Assembly: GCA_018971745.1 (NCBI GenBank)
Contig: JAGXAD010000028.1
Coordinates: 1 to 8,040, forward strand
Source of the DNA: Patescibacteria group bacterium
Lineage (GTDB): Bacteria; Patescibacteriota; Minisyncoccia; Sungbacterales; GWA2-42-14
Direction of reading: 5' to 3'
DNA length: 8,040 nucleotides
The notes under the pieces: model-generated
The model's database searches: none
What the model was told of the DNA's origin: nothing
What the model saw: the letters and a program-made list of their open reading frames with translations, nothing else
Shown here: positions 6,511 through 8,040 of the stretch, piece after piece
Numbering within the stretch: the first letter of the stretch is position 1
How the letters are laid out: each line of letters opens with the position of its first letter
Made by a program: the position numbers and the translations under genes

Positions 6511-6531
6511 AAAAAAGGGTTTAGCGCCTAG

Positions 6532-6542
6532 ATTCTAAATTC
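6532..6542. repeat. ATTCTAAATTC repeat unit in the ruvA leader
   Basis: An 11-base unit ATTCTAAATTC, identical to the reverse complement of 4896-4906 in uvrB, lies in the untranslated leader of ruvA. It is short and AT-rich; its value is only in being a possible member of a dispersed family. Confidence 0.4.
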
Positions 6543-6565
6543 TATCTTTTAAAATTCTCGTTTTT

Positions 6566-7147
6566 ATGATTTCTTTTCTTGACGGCACAATTGAAATGAA
6601 AGGAGAAAAATTCGCGGTGGTGAATGTTGCCGGTATCGGCTACAAAGTTTTTGTCGGGCGCGAAACACTGCATAACATACCAGAAAAAAATGATCCCGTC
6701 AAATTATGGACGCATCAGCATGTGCGGGAAGATGCGCTGGAACTTTACGGATTTTTGCATTTTGCTGAATTGGAACTTTTTGAAACGCTTATCGGCATAT
6801 CCGGCATCGGCCCCAAAAGCGCTTTGGGCGTGTTGGCTGTGGCGCCGGTTGATACGCTTAAAAAAGCAATCGCGTCCGGCGACACTTCGTATCTGACGCG
6901 GGTTTCGGGCATCGGCAGAAAAACCGCGGAAAAAATTATTTTGGAACTTCGCGAAAAAATGGCGGGCAAGGGAGTTGAAGTCGCGGAGGCGCCGGAATTA
7001 AAAGAAGAAGCGGATGCGCTTGATGCCCTGATGCAAATCGGATATTCCCAGCGCGAGGCGCGCGAAGCGCTCCAGCGCGTGCCAAAAGAAACGAAGGGCG
7101 CGGAAAAAAGAATTAAAGAGGCGTTGAAAAAATTAGGCGGCCAATAG
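6566..7147 (+). CDS. ruvA: Holliday junction branch migration protein RuvA
   Basis: RuvA binds four-way DNA junctions as a tetramer and loads the RuvB motor for branch migration. The 193-residue length is normal. Domain I, an OB fold, covers about residues 1-64 (MISFLDGTIE start and the conserved HQHVREDALELYGF stretch). Domain II has two helix-hairpin-helix motifs, GISGIGPKSAL (77-87) and VSGIGRKTAEKI (113-124). Domain III, the RuvB-contacting three-helix bundle, is at about 147-190 (DALDALMQIGYSQREAREAL). No ruvB or ruvC neighbour is visible here, so the ruvAB pair is not arranged as in E. coli within this window. There is no SD before ATG 6566; the start is set by the conserved N-terminus. 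Confidence 0.98.
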   Translation: MISFLDGTIEMKGEKFAVVNVAGIGYKVFVGRETLHNIPEKNDPVKLWTHQHVREDALELYGFLHFAELELFETLIGISGIGPKSALGVLAVAPVDTLKKAIASGDTSYLTRVSGIGRKTAEKIILELREKMAGKGVEVAEAPELKEEADALDALMQIGYSQREAREALQRVPKETKGAEKRIKEALKKLGGQ

Positions 7148-7275
7148 CGTGAAAAATTTGACACATTACGAAGGCTTTTTCGCCACCGCCTCCATTTTGC
7201 TTTTGCATTATTGATCCCACCGCCAGCCCGAGTGGCTCAAAAGTATTTGCAACGCGATAAAATACTGTATCAATT
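7148..7275. other. Spacer between ruvA and the EamA-type gene
   Basis: These 128 bases hold no supported gene. Visible items are a TTGACA (7158-7163) without a matching -10, a short inverted repeat AGTATTT/AAATACT (7242-7248, 7260-7266) with an 11-base loop, and the candidate -10 described separately. No strong terminator follows ruvA, so read-through into the next gene is possible. Confidence 0.5.
7258..7263 (+). promoter_or_regulatory. Possible -10 of the EamA-type gene
   Basis: TAAAAT (5 of 6 to consensus) lies 12 bases before the ATG at 7276. Transcription would start around 7270, leaving almost no leader, similar to rpsT. No good -35 is visible, and the hexamer overlaps one arm of a short inverted repeat (7242-7266). 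Confidence 0.3.
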
Positions 7276-7704
7276 ATGAACCATATTTTACTTTTTACTT
7301 TGCTTGCGGCATTAGCCCTTGGGCTTGGGCGGATTTTTTTGAAATTGGGTTCCGGTTTTTTTCATCCGATGGTCGCCTTGGTCGCGTTGTACGCGACTCT
7401 TTTTTCGGCAGGCGTTACTCTTTTTTTGCTGAATATCGGCACGATAAAGCAAAATTTTGTTTTTAACAAAACCGGCTTTTTATATCTTGTGATTACGGGA
7501 TTGGTTCTCGCAGTTTTTGATTTTCTCGCGATTTTGATTTTTCGGAACGGCGGCAAAGTCGCGCTCTTTGCGCCGATAACCGGCGGCGGCTCGGTGCTGG
7601 TTGCGGTTTTGGTCGGGTTCTTGTTTCTTGGCGAAAAAATTTCAATTCTGCAATTTGGCGGGGCAATGCTTACCGCAATCGGCGTTGCGATGCTTCTGCT
7701 GTGA
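7276..7704 (+). CDS. EamA-type (drug/metabolite transporter superfamily) membrane protein
   Basis: A 142-residue, very hydrophobic protein with about five membrane segments, at roughly residues 3-22, 31-53, 67-88, 94-116 and 123-142. The C-terminal stretch GSVLVAVLVGFLFLGEKIS, followed by LQFGGAMLTAIGVAMLLL, is the characteristic end of an EamA repeat, in which LGE precedes the last helix. It is a single repeat, so it would have to pair with itself or a partner, like the short COG2510-type proteins and unlike the ~300-residue two-repeat transporters. The substrate is unknown. The ATG at 7276 has no SD. It follows ruvA by 128 bases and ends just before a weak AT-rich terminator. Confidence 0.82.
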   Translation: MNHILLFTLLAALALGLGRIFLKLGSGFFHPMVALVALYATLFSAGVTLFLLNIGTIKQNFVFNKTGFLYLVITGLVLAVFDFLAILIFRNGGKVALFAPITGGGSVLVAVLVGFLFLGEKISILQFGGAMLTAIGVAMLLL

Positions 7705-7716
7705 CGGCGAGAAGTT

Positions 7717-7742
7717 AGAAAATAGAATTTATTTTCTTTTTT
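7717..7742 (+). terminator. Weak AT-rich terminator after the EamA-type gene
   Basis: AGAAAATA (7717-7724), loop GAATT and TATTTTCT (7730-7737) form an 8-bp stem with two G-C pairs' worth of strength at most, followed directly by T6 (7737-7742). Position 12 bases after the stop codon supports a terminator role, but the stem is weak. Confidence 0.5.
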
Positions 7743-7918
7743 GTTTCTCAGTGCGGTTTGGCGGAATTCTTTGGTTGCGCTTGCGGCGTGTTTTGATTCT
7801 TGGGTTGAGTTGGGTTGGTTTGAAACGTTGCGATCGCTTTTTTTGTTGTCTGGAAAATTTTTGCGCTTTGTGGTACATCACAAAGAGAGTTCATTAACAA
7901 AAAAAACGAGGAATTGAT
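7743..7918. other. G/T-biased intergenic region before the last gene
   Basis: About 175 bases without a supported gene. The first half is strongly G/T-biased on the + strand, with several GG and GGG runs (for example TTGGGTTGAGTTGGGTTGG, 7800-7818), followed by the 8-base palindrome GCGATCGC (7830-7837) and a T7 run. The second half has the dyad and the SD of the next gene. Confidence 0.5.
7851..7885 (+). promoter_or_regulatory. Possible promoter with overlapping operator-like dyad
   Basis: CTTTGTG (7866-7872) and CACAAAG (7879-7885) form a perfect 7-bp dyad around GTACAT. A candidate promoter overlaps it: TGGAAA (7851-7856, 4 of 6), 17 bases, then TACATC (7874-7879) preceded by TG in the extended -10 position. 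If correct, a dimeric repressor bound to the dyad would block the -10. The dyad is clear; the promoter is weak. Confidence 0.4.
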
Positions 7919-8040
7919 ATGGCTACGGCTGATGTTGATATGCGTGCGTTTCGCGAAGCGTTGGATAATTTTGACCTTGTGCACGGGTTGGATCATGTTT
8001 TTTTGAAAATCACGAAAGAAAAAATAAAATGGGTTCCGAA
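7919..8040 (+). CDS. Unrecognised protein, N-terminal fragment (runs off the window)
   Basis: An open frame begins at ATG 7919 behind the SD GAGGAA (7908-7913, 5-base spacer) and stays open to the right edge, giving 40 complete codons. The visible N-terminus begins MATADVDMRAFREALDNFDL and continues with GLDHVFLKITKEKIKWV; it is polar and probably soluble, with an alternating helix-then-strand look. I recognise no family from so little sequence. The well-formed SD and the dyad upstream suggest a separately regulated gene rather than part of the preceding transcript. Confidence 0.65.
   Translation, partial: MATADVDMRAFREALDNFDLVHGLDHVFLKITKEKIKWVP

Noticed and set aside
7149..7214. Short GTG-started frame of 21 codons just after ruvA (contains LTHYEGFFATASILLLHY).
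   Set aside because: It has no Shine-Dalgarno, no promoter of its own and nothing recognisable in the product; chance is likely for so short a frame.
7225..7245. GCCCGAGTGGCTCAAAAG looks like the 5' end and D-arm start of a tRNA.
   Set aside because: No matching acceptor strand, anticodon arm or T-arm motif (GGTTCGAAT type) follows within 90 bases, so it is not a tRNA and probably not a remnant.
7751..7897. Plus-strand frame of 48 codons, cysteine- and arginine-rich, in the same G/T-biased region.
   Set aside because: No SD, no ATG start, and the composition is explained by the base bias; it runs through the dyad and promoter-like region.
7748..7996. Minus-strand open frame rich in P, Q, N, T and K.
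   Set aside because: Its composition is the mirror of the G/T-biased + strand, it overlaps the SD-supported gene at 7919 and it has no SD.

Overview
The window reads as ordinary bacterial chromosome with a small accessory insertion around the repair gene uvrB. The DNA is moderately AT-rich. It is full of A and T homopolymer runs alternating with GCG-rich codons, genes are tightly packed, and most housekeeping genes lack a recognisable Shine-Dalgarno (SD) sequence. This style, plus short AT-rich ATTCTAAATTC-type repeats, suggests a Candidate Phyla Radiation (Patescibacteria, perhaps Parcubacteria-like) genome. That placement is inference from style, not from a marker gene comparison.

Layout, left to right. 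The 3' part of a polA (DNA polymerase I) gene enters from the left edge and is followed 13 bases later by holA (DNA polymerase III delta, clamp loader), both on the + strand. holA converges on rpsT (ribosomal protein S20, - strand), and the two share a perfect 16-bp hairpin that works as a two-way terminator and overlaps the last codons of rpsT. rpsT has a good promoter so close to its ATG that the mRNA should be nearly leaderless. Next, on the - strand, come a 194-residue HD-domain protein with its own SD and terminator, and upstream of it uvrB (excision repair). Divergent from uvrB, a strong sigma70-type promoter buried in the first codons of uvrB drives a two-gene + strand unit: a 26-residue single-span peptide, and a translationally coupled 226-residue membrane-anchored protein of unknown function with four cysteines. 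It ends at a strong terminator. ruvA (Holliday junction binding) follows with an extended -10 promoter, then a 142-residue EamA-type membrane protein. The 5' end of an unrecognised gene runs off the right edge.

Taken together, the core genes (polA, holA, uvrB, ruvA) serve DNA replication, repair and recombination, with rpsT as a translation gene. The less usual material lies beside uvrB: the HD protein, the small-peptide/membrane-protein unit, and a short serine/asparagine-rich insert inside UvrB whose DNA resembles the intergenic repeat. I saw no CRISPR array, tRNA, rRNA, transposase or clear mobile element. I found no convincing new multi-gene system; the coupled membrane unit and the HD protein are the best candidates for unknown function.
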